From NCBI GenBank assembly GCA_021325235.1, contig JAJPHN010000009.1, positions 86,459-150,458 of the forward strand: a stretch of 64,000 nucleotides of DNA. Reading direction: 5' to 3'. This DNA comes from Terriglobia bacterium. GTDB taxonomy: Bacteria; Acidobacteriota; Terriglobia; Bryobacterales; Bryobacteraceae. This document shows, in pieces, positions 55,492 to 64,000 of this stretch. Numbering within the stretch: the stretch's first letter is position 1; the number at the start of each line of letters is the position of its first letter. Below the pieces are notes generated by a model, which ran no database searches, was not told where the DNA came from, and saw only the letters and a program-made list of their open reading frames with translations. The translations under genes and the position numbers were made by a program.

Positions 55492-56058
55492 TTACGCTTG
55501 ATGCTCGGGATGATCGCAACCGGGAAAGCTCATGAGGTAGGTGTTGCCGTGCCAGCCGAGTTCGGTTTTCAAACCGGCTTCGGTCTTGTAATACGCTTCC
55601 ACGGTCATGTCTTTCACCAGCGAGAAAAACTTGCCTAGCGGCGTTTCGCTCTCCAGGCTCAGGGGAGTGAGTAGCGCGATCTGTTGCTGCTCGGAGAGCG
55701 CGGCAAAAGCACTCCCGTAGCTGATGGAAGCGAGCGCATTCAGATCGGCGAGTCCTGCGCGATAAAGCGGTTCGAGCGCCGGTTTGGCCACGATGGCCTT
55801 ATCGATCAGCAGCGGTACGCCCGCGTCCTTTGCTCCCGGTGTATCGGTGCGCGGAATGATGCGCTCCGAAAGTGCCTCGATTGTTTCAAACTCAGCGGGT
55901 TGAAAGAAAGTCGGCTGCGACGGTACAGGGACCTTGATCGCCGGGCCGGTATGCACATGCCCGGGCTGATCCTCGCGCTCCTGGTTCTCCTGCGCGGGCA
56001 GCATCGCCGGCAGAGCGGTGGAGGCGAGAATGCGAAACACATCTCGACGCGTGCTCAT
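55492..56058 (-). CDS. gluconate 2-dehydrogenase subunit 3-like protein (Tat-exported)
   Basis: 188 residues. The twin-arginine start [13 protein letters not shown] and following hydrophobic part suggest Tat export, allowing co-export of the signal-less GMC subunit as a complex. The body ([59 protein letters not shown]) is the gluconate 2-dehydrogenase subunit 3 family, ending in GCDHPEHQA. It directly precedes the GMC gene. A cytochrome c subunit, often the third partner, is not adjacent. Confidence 0.88.
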   Translation of the reverse strand: MSTRRDVFRILASTALPAMLPAQENQEREDQPGHVHTGPAIKVPVPSQPTFFQPAEFETIEALSERIIPRTDTPGAKDAGVPLLIDKAIVAKPALEPLYRAGLADLNALASISYGSAFAALSEQQQIALLTPLSLESETPLGKFFSLVKDMTVEAYYKTEAGLKTELGWHGNTYLMSFPGCDHPEHQA

Positions 56059-56098
56059 GAAGGTGATCGTCCAGTATATCGTCCGGCTTCGCCGGTGT

Positions 56099-58429
56099 TT
56101 ATTGCCGCACTTCTTTCCACTGCAGCGCAGCAGTCCGCGCCGGCAGCTTATGCGACGCGGCGTAATCGTTGCGCACTTGCAACACGTGCTCAAACCAGCT
56201 ATCCATCGGATATAGCAGCTCGCGATAGACCAGGTAACTCATATCGACGGTGCGCGCCGGCTGATGATCTTTGACATCGTCGAGTTCGTCCAGATACTTG
56301 CGCCCGTTGGCTTCAGAGACGCGCGGCAACCAGCTCTGATACCAGGTTTCGGTTGCATTCCGCAGGACACGGTTCCGTTCCTTGCGAATAGCGATCGCCA
56401 GGTCGAGCGCGCGATCGAGCGACTGCACGGCTTCCTTCGTTTGTCCCTTGGCTGCTGCTGGCGAGGCCTGCTCGAGTGAGCCCGCGATCTGTCCCAGGTC
56501 GAGCAGCATGCGTAAGTTCTGCCGGTATAAATCAGCGATCGAGACGAAGACTTCGAGGTTATAGCGATTGAACGAAACCGTCCGCAGGTTCGTCAGCAGA
56601 GTATCGAGCAGTTCGTCGTTGCGCGAGAGTGCGGCTGATGCAAGTTCGAGCCGGCGCGAATTGTGCGCGCTCCAGTCGGAATCGATCCGCAGCGTTTTGA
56701 GAGCGGGAACGGGCAGCGGCTCGAGGAACTGGTCTCTGGCCGGGCGTGGTGTGTCGAAGATCGAATACGAATCGCCCCAGATCGGTTTGCGAGCAGCTGA
56801 AGGCCCGGTCTCCCAGCTGTCTTCCCAGAACTGGGCTCCCTCGCTCATCAGCTGATAGACGCGGCTCATATTCGTGGCTGAGGCGCCGTAGAAAAGAGCG
56901 TCGAAAGAGTTCGACAATTCCTGCGCACTCGTGCCGCTCCGCCATCCGCCCGCAGGGCCGGTTACATACCCTCGCCAGAATGTTTCCGGATGCAGACCCG
57001 CATCGGCCCAGCCCGCGACGAAAACACCCATCAGGTCCGCTTGATCCGGCTGCGCCGAAGCAGACTGCTCGGAAGAGAGACTCTCTTCCGAGGAGAGCGC
57101 AATGCTGTCGAGCATCTCCTGCACACGCTGCGCACGGTCATCCGGCGGATGCAATCGCTCGGCAGGAGGCAGAAGGTAGTACTGCGGAAACATCTGCTCT
57201 TCCGCTTCCGTGTAGGTGTAAATCATCTGGCGAATGCCATGCTTGCGAAACACCGGGTCAAACTCCGGGCCGTAGACTTCGCCGTTTATGAGGTATGGCG
57301 GCAGCGAACTGATATCGTCAGGCGTCAGCGGATATTCGCCCCAGAAGATCACGGTGCGGCCCTGTTCGTGGAGATACGCGGCCGTTTTGTTGATGAATTC
57401 GGCCAGCATCTTGCCCACGCTTCCGAGTTGTTTTGCGCGGTCAGCTTCGTTGCATTGTGCATTATGCGCCAGGCCAACGTAATAAGGTTCATCGGTCGAC
57501 AGCACGAAATACTTACCGCCTTTGTTGGCGGCCATCAGATCGTCGAACATGCCTTGAAAGAGCCGGTAGGTGTCCGGGTTAGTCGCACAGAATTCGTAAT
57601 TGTTGTCGGGAAATTCGCGAAGTTTGCTGTACTCGGGATGCTTCAGAATGAACGCATCGTGCGCCGGACCATCCAGATACGGAATCACTTGCACGTGATG
57701 CGCGAGACCGTAGTCGGTCAGCTCCTGAAACTCGGCTGGCGTCAGCGCCTGCGGCTCGACAATTGCTTTGGCATGCGCGTATTCGAAATGCCCTTCGAGC
57801 TTGATGGCAAAGCCGTTGATCTTATAAAACGAGGCCTGACGTATCGCCTGCTTTAGAACAGCAAGCCGTTCCAGATGATGCGCATCGTCCCAGTAGATCG
57901 TGCGCAGCTCGAGATCCGGCCAATCTTCGATATCGACGTGCGGCAGAAGCAGCCGTCCGTTCTCGCGCTTTATCAGCTGGACGAGCGTCTGAACTCCGTA
58001 ATACAGGCCTGTGGCGCTGTTTCCCGTGATGCGAATACGGCCAGGTGAACAGGTCAGACGATAGGCCTGCGCGCTAATGGCGGCCGTGTCGCTGTCTCGC
58101 GTCCTTTCGGGAGTGACAGAGCCGGGAGCGATTTCGAGCTCGATCACATTCGCCGCTTGTGGATTGAGTGCGAGTTCGAACCGCTCTTTGAGGAGTTCGC
58201 GCAGGCTTTCAACAGCCGGATCCTCCGGAGCAACCGACTTATCAATCTCGATCCGCCAATCGGAGCTGAAAATGAAATTCTCAGCGCCAGGCGTCACCCG
58301 CTGCGGCGTCGGAATCACGGTATAGCCGAGCGCAAATAACGGAGAGACCGCCGCCGGCCGGATCAGAGGAGCTGAGGCCAGAAAGGTCACAGTGAACAGA
58401 AGGCGGGTGGGCAGTTTCATACGTCGCAT
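56099..58429 (-). CDS. GH20-like beta-N-acetylhexosaminidase
   Basis: 776 residues. A signal peptide (RLLFTVTFLASAPLIRPAAV) precedes a GH20b/GH67-like N-terminal domain (YTVIPTPQRVTPG; AYRLTCSPGRIRITGNSATGLYYGVQTLVQL) and the catalytic TIM barrel. The candidate catalytic pair is Asp-Glu in VLSTDEPYYVG, and VIPYLDGPAHDAFILKHPEY is also family-like. It belongs to a divergent GH20 branch because the usual HxGGDE is not conserved. A ~250-residue helical C-terminal region follows. The start is ATG 58429 or 58420. Confidence 0.75.
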   Translation of the reverse strand: MRRMKLPTRLLFTVTFLASAPLIRPAAVSPLFALGYTVIPTPQRVTPGAENFIFSSDWRIEIDKSVAPEDPAVESLRELLKERFELALNPQAANVIELEIAPGSVTPERTRDSDTAAISAQAYRLTCSPGRIRITGNSATGLYYGVQTLVQLIKRENGRLLLPHVDIEDWPDLELRTIYWDDAHHLERLAVLKQAIRQASFYKINGFAIKLEGHFEYAHAKAIVEPQALTPAEFQELTDYGLAHHVQVIPYLDGPAHDAFILKHPEYSKLREFPDNNYEFCATNPDTYRLFQGMFDDLMAANKGGKYFVLSTDEPYYVGLAHNAQCNEADRAKQLGSVGKMLAEFINKTAAYLHEQGRTVIFWGEYPLTPDDISSLPPYLINGEVYGPEFDPVFRKHGIRQMIYTYTEAEEQMFPQYYLLPPAERLHPPDDRAQRVQEMLDSIALSSEESLSSEQSASAQPDQADLMGVFVAGWADAGLHPETFWRGYVTGPAGGWRSGTSAQELSNSFDALFYGASATNMSRVYQLMSEGAQFWEDSWETGPSAARKPIWGDSYSIFDTPRPARDQFLEPLPVPALKTLRIDSDWSAHNSRRLELASAALSRNDELLDTLLTNLRTVSFNRYNLEVFVSIADLYRQNLRMLLDLGQIAGSLEQASPAAAKGQTKEAVQSLDRALDLAIAIRKERNRVLRNATETWYQSWLPRVSEANGRKYLDELDDVKDHQPARTVDMSYLVYRELLYPMDSWFEHVLQVRNDYAASHKLPARTAALQWKEVRQ

Positions 58430-58474
58430 GAAAGCATATCGCGGACGCCGTTCTGCGCTGCTACTGTGAGCAAG

Positions 58475-59479
58475 ATGAGAATCGTCCAGTTGATTCGAGA
58501 TGGTGAGAGGCGCGTCGCAATGGTTGAGGAACCCTGGCTGCAACTTCTTCAAGTCTCAGCGGCACCGACCGTGTATGAACTCGCTCTGAGCGCAGTTGAG
58601 AGTGGTCAGTCGCTCACTCACATCATTCAGCAGGCGCTCGTCTCTGAAAGGATCGACTACGATTCGGTGTATCAGGGCCGCTCGGAATGGCGCCTGCTTG
58701 TCCCGTTCGATCACTCGCAGGAGCCCGCTCGCTGCCTGGTCAGCGGCACCGGTCTGACACACAAAGCGAGTGCGGATAACCGCAGCGCGATGCACGACAA
58801 ATCGGCGGCGCAAATCACCGACAGCATGCGCATGTACCAGATGGGCATCGAAGGAGGCCGGCCCGCGCCGGGGCACATCGGTGTTCAACCCGAGTGGTTC
58901 TACAAGGGCAGCGGCACGATCTTGCGAGCGCACGGCGAACCGCTCGATGTCCCGCGCTATGCCCGCGACGGTGGTGAAGAACCGGAAATTGCTGCGGCGT
59001 ATCTCATCTCAGAATCGGGCGTTCCGCACCGCATCGGCTTTGCCACCGCGAATGAATTTTCCGATCACGTAATGGAGAAGCAGAATTATCTCTATCTCGC
59101 GCCGTCGAAACTGCGCACCTGCTCCATCGGTCCCGAACTCTCAGTGGGCGATTTCCCATTCGACGATCTGCCCGGGGAAGTTAGCATTTATCGCAGCGGC
59201 GCAACACTCTGGTCGAAGCAGATTCGGAGTGGAGAGAACAACATGTGCCATTCGCTCGCCAATCTCGAGCACCATCATTTCAAATACGCGCAGCATCGCC
59301 GGCCCGGCGACGCGCACATCCATTTTTTCGGAGCAAGCGCCTTCAGTTTTGGCGAAGGTCTCGCGCTTGAAGACGGCGACTTGATGCAGGTATCCTTCCC
59401 TGCCCTCGGTCGGCCGCTGCGCAATCCGCTTCGGCACGAGGCATCACCGGAAATGCTGATTTCCGTTCGTGCGCTGTAA
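58475..59479 (+). CDS. GguC/AraD1 family protein (FAH-like fold)
   Basis: 334 residues. It matches the GguC/AraD1 family by RIVQLIRDGERRVAMVEE at the start, GTGLTHKASADNRSAMH, MGIEGGRPAPGHIGVQPEWFYKGSGTILRAHGEPLDVPRYARDGGEEPEIAAAYL and HFFGASAFSFGEG. The fold is that of fumarylacetoacetate hydrolases, and members are linked to sugar-acid (arabinonate-type) catabolism. It starts at ATG 58475 (a GTG at 58466 is also in frame) and is divergent from the GH20-like gene and convergent with proS. Confidence 0.82.
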   Translation: MRIVQLIRDGERRVAMVEEPWLQLLQVSAAPTVYELALSAVESGQSLTHIIQQALVSERIDYDSVYQGRSEWRLLVPFDHSQEPARCLVSGTGLTHKASADNRSAMHDKSAAQITDSMRMYQMGIEGGRPAPGHIGVQPEWFYKGSGTILRAHGEPLDVPRYARDGGEEPEIAAAYLISESGVPHRIGFATANEFSDHVMEKQNYLYLAPSKLRTCSIGPELSVGDFPFDDLPGEVSIYRSGATLWSKQIRSGENNMCHSLANLEHHHFKYAQHRRPGDAHIHFFGASAFSFGEGLALEDGDLMQVSFPALGRPLRNPLRHEASPEMLISVRAL

Positions 59480-60922
59480 CTAATACGCTTTGGCGACAAC
59501 CACTCGCTGAGGAACGGCCTCGCCGGTGATGAGGCATTTGCCGCCGCCGCCCCATTCGTCGACCATTGGAATGCACCGAATTGTGGCTTTGAACTCTTTC
59601 AGGCGTTCTTCGCAGCGCGGGTCGTCCTTCAAGTGCGCCAGCACAAATTTCCCGCCGCCCTTTTCGGCGGTTACGGGAGTGAGAATTTCCTCGATCTGCT
59701 CGATCGATTCGGCCAGCACGCAATTCTCTTTTAGGCGTGCTTTCGCCGTACCGTAGAGATTCTGTTGAATGGAGGCGAGCGTGGCTTCCAGCCGCGCGCC
59801 GGCTTCAGACTGCGGCACCACTTCCTTCGCGCCCGTATCGCGGCGTTTCAGAACAACATTGCCGGAGGCCAGATCGCGAGGCCCAAGCTCCATCACAACC
59901 GGCACGCCCCGCCGCTCCCAATGGAAAAATTTCGCACCCGGCGTCTGGCCCTCACGATCGTCCAACTTTATCTTCAGCTCGGCCGCGATTTTTCCGGCCG
60001 CTTCCAGTACCGCCGCGCGCTCCTCGTCTTTGCGGTAGATCGGCACCAGCACTGCTTTCCATGGCGCAACTCTGGGCGGCAGCACCAGCCCTTTATCGTC
60101 CGAATGCGTCATGATCAAGCCGCCGATCAAGCGCGTGCTGACGCCCCAGCTGGTTTGCCAGACATAGTCGAGCTTCCCTTCGTTTGTCTGAAATTTCACG
60201 TCGAAAGCGCGTCCAAAATTCTGACCCAGGTCGTGGCTTGTGCCGGCTTGCAGCGCCAGCCCGTTTTGCATCATCGCTTCGATGGAATAGCTGCGCAGCG
60301 CACCCGCAAACTTTTCGCCCGCGGTCTTCATGCCTTTGATAACCGGCATGGCCATGACGCTCTCGGCAACCTCGGCATAGATATCGAGAATGCGCAGTAC
60401 TTCTTCGAACGCTTCCTCGTGCGAGCTGTGCGCCGTGTGCCCTTCCTGCCAGAGAAATTCGCTGGTGCGCAGAAACATGCGCGTGCGCAGTTCCCAGCGC
60501 ACCACGTTTGCCCACTGATTGATCAACACCGGCAGATCGCGCCAGCTCTGAATCCAGCGCGCGAAGAAATGCCCGATGATTGTCTCCGAAGTTGGCCGGA
60601 TCACGTATGGCTCTTCGAGCTCCTTGCCACCGGCGATCGTGACTACCGCCAGCTCCGGCGAGAAGCCTTCTACATGCTCGGCTTCTTTCTGTAAGAAACT
60701 CTGTGGAATCAGCAGAGGAAAGTAAACGTTCTGGTGACCGGTTTCTTTGAAGCGATTATCAAATTCGCGTTGCAGAGCTTCCCAAACCGCGTAGCCGTTC
60801 GGCTTGATCACCATGCAGCCCTTGACGATTTCCGCCGGTTCGGCCATGTCGCCTTCGAGCACTACGTCCTGGTACCACGCTGCAAAATCCTGCGCTCTGG
60901 GAGTGATTCGAGATTCAGCCAT
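59480..60922 (-). CDS. proS: prolyl-tRNA synthetase, eukaryote/archaeal-like type
   Basis: 480 residues. It charges tRNA-Pro. The class II motifs are [14 protein letters not shown] (motif 2 region), [39 protein letters not shown] and [31 protein letters not shown] (motif 3). The C-terminal zinc/anticodon extension ends in Tyr (VVVAKAY), as in the short type 3 ProS, which lacks the INS editing domain of the bacterial type. The ATG at 60922 precedes [12 protein letters not shown]; the upstream open frame is not conserved. Confidence 0.95.
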   Translation of the reverse strand: MAESRITPRAQDFAAWYQDVVLEGDMAEPAEIVKGCMVIKPNGYAVWEALQREFDNRFKETGHQNVYFPLLIPQSFLQKEAEHVEGFSPELAVVTIAGGKELEEPYVIRPTSETIIGHFFARWIQSWRDLPVLINQWANVVRWELRTRMFLRTSEFLWQEGHTAHSSHEEAFEEVLRILDIYAEVAESVMAMPVIKGMKTAGEKFAGALRSYSIEAMMQNGLALQAGTSHDLGQNFGRAFDVKFQTNEGKLDYVWQTSWGVSTRLIGGLIMTHSDDKGLVLPPRVAPWKAVLVPIYRKDEERAAVLEAAGKIAAELKIKLDDREGQTPGAKFFHWERRGVPVVMELGPRDLASGNVVLKRRDTGAKEVVPQSEAGARLEATLASIQQNLYGTAKARLKENCVLAESIEQIEEILTPVTAEKGGGKFVLAHLKDDPRCEERLKEFKATIRCIPMVDEWGGGGKCLITGEAVPQRVVVAKAY

Positions 60923-60982
60923 GCTTAGAGTTCTATTGTCGCTGGTGAGTTTTGCGGGTGAGATTTTCGCGATAATCGAAGT

Positions 60983-61528
60983 GTGGCGACTGCAACAACG
61001 CTTTTGACCCTCGAGGAATTCATTGCACGTCCCGAGCGCGAGGATGATCAGAAAGAAGAGCTGATCGAGGGAGAACTGATCGTGTCGCCAGGAGCAAAGG
61101 TATCGCATGCCGACGTTGTCCGCCGCCTCCATCGGGCACTGCTGGCGGTCGAGGAGAGTGGGTTTGTCATCTCAAACGATTTCTCCTGTATTCTGCGGCC
61201 GCGTTCAATGCCGATCCCCGATCTTGCCGTGGTGCGGCGGGAGCGCTGGGAGAGAGCAGCCCGCGAAGATAGCTGGCTCGAGAATGCTCCGGAACTTGTC
61301 ATCGAAGTGGTTTCACCCAGCAACCGTAAGCTGCACGTGAAAGCGGCTGCTTATCTGGAGCATGGCGCCGAGCAGGTATGGATCGTCAATCCCAAGACAC
61401 GGCGAATAACGGTCTGCACATCAGATGACTCAGTGGAAGCCAGGCTCGGCGAAACCGTGACGTTCCACGGCGTATCGGTCGCGGTTGGCGACGTCTTTCC
61501 GGATCTATCGACGGAATCGCTGAGATAG
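60983..61528 (+). CDS. Uma2-family putative restriction-endonuclease-like protein
   Basis: 181 residues. It has the PD-(D/E)xK-like Uma2 fold: [27 protein letters not shown], the Asp in [11 protein letters not shown] and E-x-V in [12 protein letters not shown] followed by [26 protein letters not shown]. The family is expanded in cyanobacteria, Planctomycetes and other groups; biological role is unknown. The start is GTG and it is divergent from proS with 60 bp between. Confidence 0.85.
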   Translation: MATATTLLTLEEFIARPEREDDQKEELIEGELIVSPGAKVSHADVVRRLHRALLAVEESGFVISNDFSCILRPRSMPIPDLAVVRRERWERAAREDSWLENAPELVIEVVSPSNRKLHVKAAAYLEHGAEQVWIVNPKTRRITVCTSDDSVEARLGETVTFHGVSVAVGDVFPDLSTESLR

Positions 61529-61807
61529 CTCCGAGCGGTTTTCTCCCGCCCGCGGAACGAAAGCCACTCACCAAGGCACCCTGCCGTCTTCGTCCGTGAA
61601 GTATCCGTCGGACCATCGTGGCCGTTCAGGTCCGCAGCCACGAAAAGCGGGACAAACCACCGACTCGCGATGACAAACCGTCTATGGCCACGCCACTGCG
61701 GCCGCGGTTAAAGCGAACGAGACGTTCAAAATCTTGGATGCGCTAACCGAGCCGCGCGCCTCGCAAGCGGGTTTTCGCATTTCGCCCCCGCCAACCGCTG
61801 CCCTCAC
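61529..61807. other. gap without a gene (first part of the 390-bp Uma2-FAD oxidoreductase interval)
   Basis: No coding sequence, promoter or terminator is recognisable in this part. The interval runs to 61918 and contains the EVE gene fragment listed next. Confidence 0.5.
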
Positions 61808-61879
61808 CTACTTCACCAGCCACTCGTACTCCTCGCTCGTCAACAGAATCACCGAAAGCCGTCCCCGCCACACCAGCGG
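61808..61879 (-). pseudogene. degraded copy of the EVE-domain gene 3' end
   Basis: 72 bp match the last 72 bp of the EVE gene (63449-63520), stop codon included, in the same orientation, with about 8 mismatches and no gaps. The encoded end of the protein (LTSEQYDWLVK in the intact gene) is still readable. The rest of the gene is absent. The two copies flank the FAD oxidoreductase gene, as if a duplication or gene insertion occurred at the EVE locus. Confidence 0.75.
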
Positions 61880-61918
61880 CGCCCCCGGCCGCGCGCCGCT
61901 GAAAAACGTGCCGCTCGT

Positions 61919-63403
61919 TCAACCAACTTGCCTTGCATCGTCCGGCTTTACATTCTGGTTGAGCCGCAGCACGTTGTTCGGGTCGTACTTCCTCTTGATC
62001 TCTGCCAGCCGCGCATAGTTCGGGCCATATGCCCACCGGACCAGTTGCTCGCTGGGATCGCCTAACTGATTGACGTAAACGCCCTTTGCAAATGGCTGCA
62101 AACTGTCGCGAGTAGCGCGCACCCACTGCACAACCCGCGTCTTTTCTTCGGGAGCATTCCACACACCCGCTATGTCGATTTCGTAACCCGGTTGCCGGAG
62201 AGCAAACGCAGTATCCGTTACACCGACACGGCTGACCGCTCCACGCAGCGGCACGATAATCACCTTGCAGGTGGATGGAGCGTTGTTAGCCGCGGCTACC
62301 AGTGCGTTAATCGAAGCCCCGGTGAGCTCTGTGAGAAAGAGATTCGTTTGAAAGTGTGCAACCGGAGCAGCAAGAAATCCCCCGGCCATCTGAGCCTCCA
62401 GGTACGGCATGATCTTAACGGTGTCATCCTGCGGTTTAAGAGCTCGCAACGGCCGGATCAAGTCATTCCCGATTCGAGCCTCGCCGCAGTAACACAAATC
62501 GATCTTCAGTCTTCGACCCTGTGGCGAGGGCAGTAACTGCGCGAACGCGTCCATTTCGTCGGAGGCTCCAGCCAAAAACCTGACGAATGCCTGAAGCAGC
62601 TCTGTCAGCCGCCCGGCCGGGTACGTCAGTGCGCCGGAGAGAACCTGATGAACCGCATGCAGTCGGTATTCCAGCTCCGTTACCACACCGAAGTTGCCGC
62701 CTCCACCCCGAATCGCCCAAAAAAGATCCGGATTGGCGTTCGGGCTCGCCTCCACCTTGCGTCCGTCTACCGTCACAATCTGCGCCGACAGCAGGTTGTC
62801 GCAAGCGAGGCCGTATTTGTCCATCAGTCGCCCTTCTCCGCCTCCGAGCGTCAAGCCTGCAATGCCGACGCTTTGGCAACCGCCCGACGTCGTGGCCAGC
62901 CCAAAACGCTGTGTTGCCGAGTCGAGATCGCGCACCAGAGCACCAGCTTGTGCGCGCGCCACTCGTTTGCCGCTGTCTACGTCCACTCGTTTATAGCCGG
63001 AGAGATCGATCACCACACCGCCATCGCACATCCCGAACCCGAGCCGGCTATGGCCTCCCGCGCGCACCGCGAGTGGTAACTGGTTGCTCTGAGCAAATGC
63101 AAGCGTCCGCGCGACATCGGATGCGCCCGCGCAGCGCACGATCACCCGCGGATGGCGGTCAAAGGCTCTGTTGAAAATGGCGCGCGCCGCGTCGTAGTCG
63201 GAGTCCCCGGGCGTGATGACTTGGCCGCTGATCTGTGAAGCGAGCTTCCGGACTGCTTCAGTCTGGAGCGGACGCCCATTCTCTCCATCTGCAGCTGTGC
63301 CACCGAGCGTTTCATGGCTCCTGACCGGAAATGGGTAGAATGCGGCAGCACACGCCGCTTGCCGGGCAAAGCGTCGACGGCTGATGAGACCCCGTGCCCG
63401 CAC
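61919..63403 (-). CDS. berberine-bridge-type FAD-linked oxidoreductase (Tat-exported)
   Basis: 494 residues. A twin-arginine signal (SRRRFARQAACAAAFYPF) leads into a PCMH FAD-binding domain. His118 (VRAGGHSRLGFG) and Cys176 (SGGCQSVGIAGLTLGGG) are the two residues that bind FAD covalently in the BBE group, so bicovalent flavin is likely. The C-terminal BBE motif is present (YGPNYARLAEIKRKYDPNNVLRLNQNV). Such enzymes oxidise sugars or secondary metabolites with O2. Substrate unknown. It is flanked by the two EVE-end copies. Confidence 0.9.
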   Translation of the reverse strand: MRARGLISRRRFARQAACAAAFYPFPVRSHETLGGTAADGENGRPLQTEAVRKLASQISGQVITPGDSDYDAARAIFNRAFDRHPRVIVRCAGASDVARTLAFAQSNQLPLAVRAGGHSRLGFGMCDGGVVIDLSGYKRVDVDSGKRVARAQAGALVRDLDSATQRFGLATTSGGCQSVGIAGLTLGGGEGRLMDKYGLACDNLLSAQIVTVDGRKVEASPNANPDLFWAIRGGGGNFGVVTELEYRLHAVHQVLSGALTYPAGRLTELLQAFVRFLAGASDEMDAFAQLLPSPQGRRLKIDLCYCGEARIGNDLIRPLRALKPQDDTVKIMPYLEAQMAGGFLAAPVAHFQTNLFLTELTGASINALVAAANNAPSTCKVIIVPLRGAVSRVGVTDTAFALRQPGYEIDIAGVWNAPEEKTRVVQWVRATRDSLQPFAKGVYVNQLGDPSEQLVRWAYGPNYARLAEIKRKYDPNNVLRLNQNVKPDDARQVG

Positions 63404-63448
63404 GCTTCTCTTCCCCCCGGGTAGCTCGCGGCGGACTTCCCTGCCGCG

Positions 63449-63826
63449 CTACTTCACCAGCCAGTCGTACTGCTCGCTCGTCAACGGAACCACCGAAAGC
63501 CGCCCTTGCCGCACCAGCGGTGAATCCGCAAACAGCTTATGCTCCTTGATCGAAGCCAGCGTCCGCGGCTCTTTGAGCGCATGACCCGCCTTGATCTTCA
63601 CCGCCGGATTCTTCGGATTCGCGCCATCCACACTCACCACGGTCGCCGTCCCCACCGCCTGCCGTTCATCCCCCGTGTGATAAATCACGAGCTTTTCGCC
63701 CGCTTTCATCTCACCCAGATGGCGCACCGCGACCGGGTTCGTCACGCCGTCCCACACCGTCTCGCGCTCCCGCTCCAGGTCCGCGAACGAGTACGCTTCC
63801 GGCTCCGTCTTCAGCAGATACGGCAT
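63449..63826 (-). CDS. EVE-domain protein
   Basis: 125 residues. It is a PUA-like EVE domain, which in characterised proteins binds modified bases in DNA or RNA. Conserved parts are YLLKTEPEAYSFADLERE, WDGVTNPVAVRHLGEMKAGEKLVIYHTGDERQAVGTATV and the end VVPLTSEQYDWLV. It is a stand-alone short form with no fused restriction domain. It is upstream of the FAD oxidoreductase gene in the same direction, 45 bp apart. Confidence 0.92.
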   Translation of the reverse strand: MPYLLKTEPEAYSFADLERERETVWDGVTNPVAVRHLGEMKAGEKLVIYHTGDERQAVGTATVVSVDGANPKNPAVKIKAGHALKEPRTLASIKEHKLFADSPLVRQGRLSVVPLTSEQYDWLVK

Positions 63827-64000
63827 TATCGGCTTGATTATATCTACTCATTCTCGTTCGGAATGTCGAGCGGAGGGTCAACGGCAGCACTACCTGACCT
63901 TGCCCGACAGAACTGAGCCACTCTAAACTGGGTTTTCCGAAGCAACGAAGTTGCGGAAGGAAAACGAAAAGGTGAAGAACAGCAGGTTCAGCGAAGAACA
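63827..64000. other. non-coding end of window with a compound hairpin (63932-63965)
   Basis: An outer arm GTTTTCC (63932-63938) pairs with GGAAAAC (63959-63965), and an inner GCAAC pairs with GTTGC around GAA. No T-run follows. It could be a structured RNA element or a repeat; nothing else is recognisable before the window ends. Confidence 0.35.

Noticed and set aside
54437..55501. 354-codon plus-strand open frame opposite the GMC oxidoreductase
   Set aside because: The GMC frame has the FAD motif and family C-terminus; the opposite frame has no features.
1..64000. tRNA, rRNA, CRISPR array, prophage or intact insertion sequence
   Set aside because: Intergenic regions were read for cloverleaf-like, repeat-spacer or transposase signals and none was found.

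Overview
The window is a 64 kb piece of a GC-rich, compact bacterial chromosome. The gene content points to the Acidobacteriota, most likely a Bryobacterales/Solibacter-like member. The supporting markers are two MacB/FtsX-type orphan permeases of the ADOP kind, one with its PadR regulator; a VWFA-related secreted protein; a TPR-containing receptor kinase paired with an ECF sigma factor; a PEP-CTERM protein; and several secreted or plant-polysaccharide-type glycosidases. This placement is inferred from family composition, because no rRNA or tRNA gene is visible.

Layout. Positions 1-9.7 kb hold a small exported protein, a molybdopterin oxidoreductase coupled to prmA, an M61 metallopeptidase, a Kdo-hydroxylase-like gene, an orphan motB with a sigma-28-like promoter, lexA, a single-domain response regulator, an FmdB zinc ribbon and a PEP-CTERM protein followed by a clear terminator. 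Positions 9.7-17 kb hold ku and an accessory patch: an ADOP permease broken by a frameshift plus internal deletion, a PadR gene with a good promoter, an intact ADOP permease, and a short-chain dehydrogenase remnant cut off at the ADOP 3' end. Positions 17-27.6 kb are mostly minus strand: a beta-propeller protein, the kinase and ECF sigma pair, a tight four-gene run (DapA-like aldolase, PLP decarboxylase, class 1B PyrD, RidA), a decayed patch, an XRE-cupin regulator, a truncated sigma factor and an F420/NADP-type dehydrogenase.

Positions 27.6-34 kb carry two convergent glycosidase genes that overlap by 97 bp, a Kbp-like BON-LysM protein, and a partial cytochrome c maturation cluster (ccmE-ccmF-ccmH-zinc ribbon). 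That CcmE has Cys in place of the usual heme-binding His. Positions 34-39 kb hold an M20 peptidase with an EamA exporter, an ECF sigma factor with a DUF4349 anti-sigma factor, and the VWFA-related protein. Positions 39-47.5 kb hold purM-purN, an M23 peptidase and an FkbM methyltransferase on the plus strand, facing guaA (with a eukaryote-like C-terminal part), an S41 protease and a MerR regulator. Positions 47.5-56 kb hold a polytopic membrane protein, a YtxH protein, a proline-catabolism dehydrogenase, a CsoR/RcnR-family repressor divergent from a CopA-type P-ATPase with a perfect palindrome between them, and a GMC oxidoreductase with its Tat-exported small subunit. Positions 56-64 kb hold a GH20-like hexosaminidase, a GguC/AraD1 protein, proS, a Uma2 protein, a berberine-bridge-type FAD oxidoreductase and an EVE-domain gene; a 72-bp degraded copy of the EVE 3' end lies on the far side of the FAD gene.

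I found no phage, plasmid, CRISPR array, intact insertion sequence or obvious new defence island. The best leads for unusual biology are the cysteine-type heme chaperone with a multi-cysteine CcmH, the ECF sigma and receptor-kinase pair, the CsoR-like sensor with an atypical ligand set and an operator at the copA start, and the inferred gene-decay and duplication scars around the ADOP and EVE loci.
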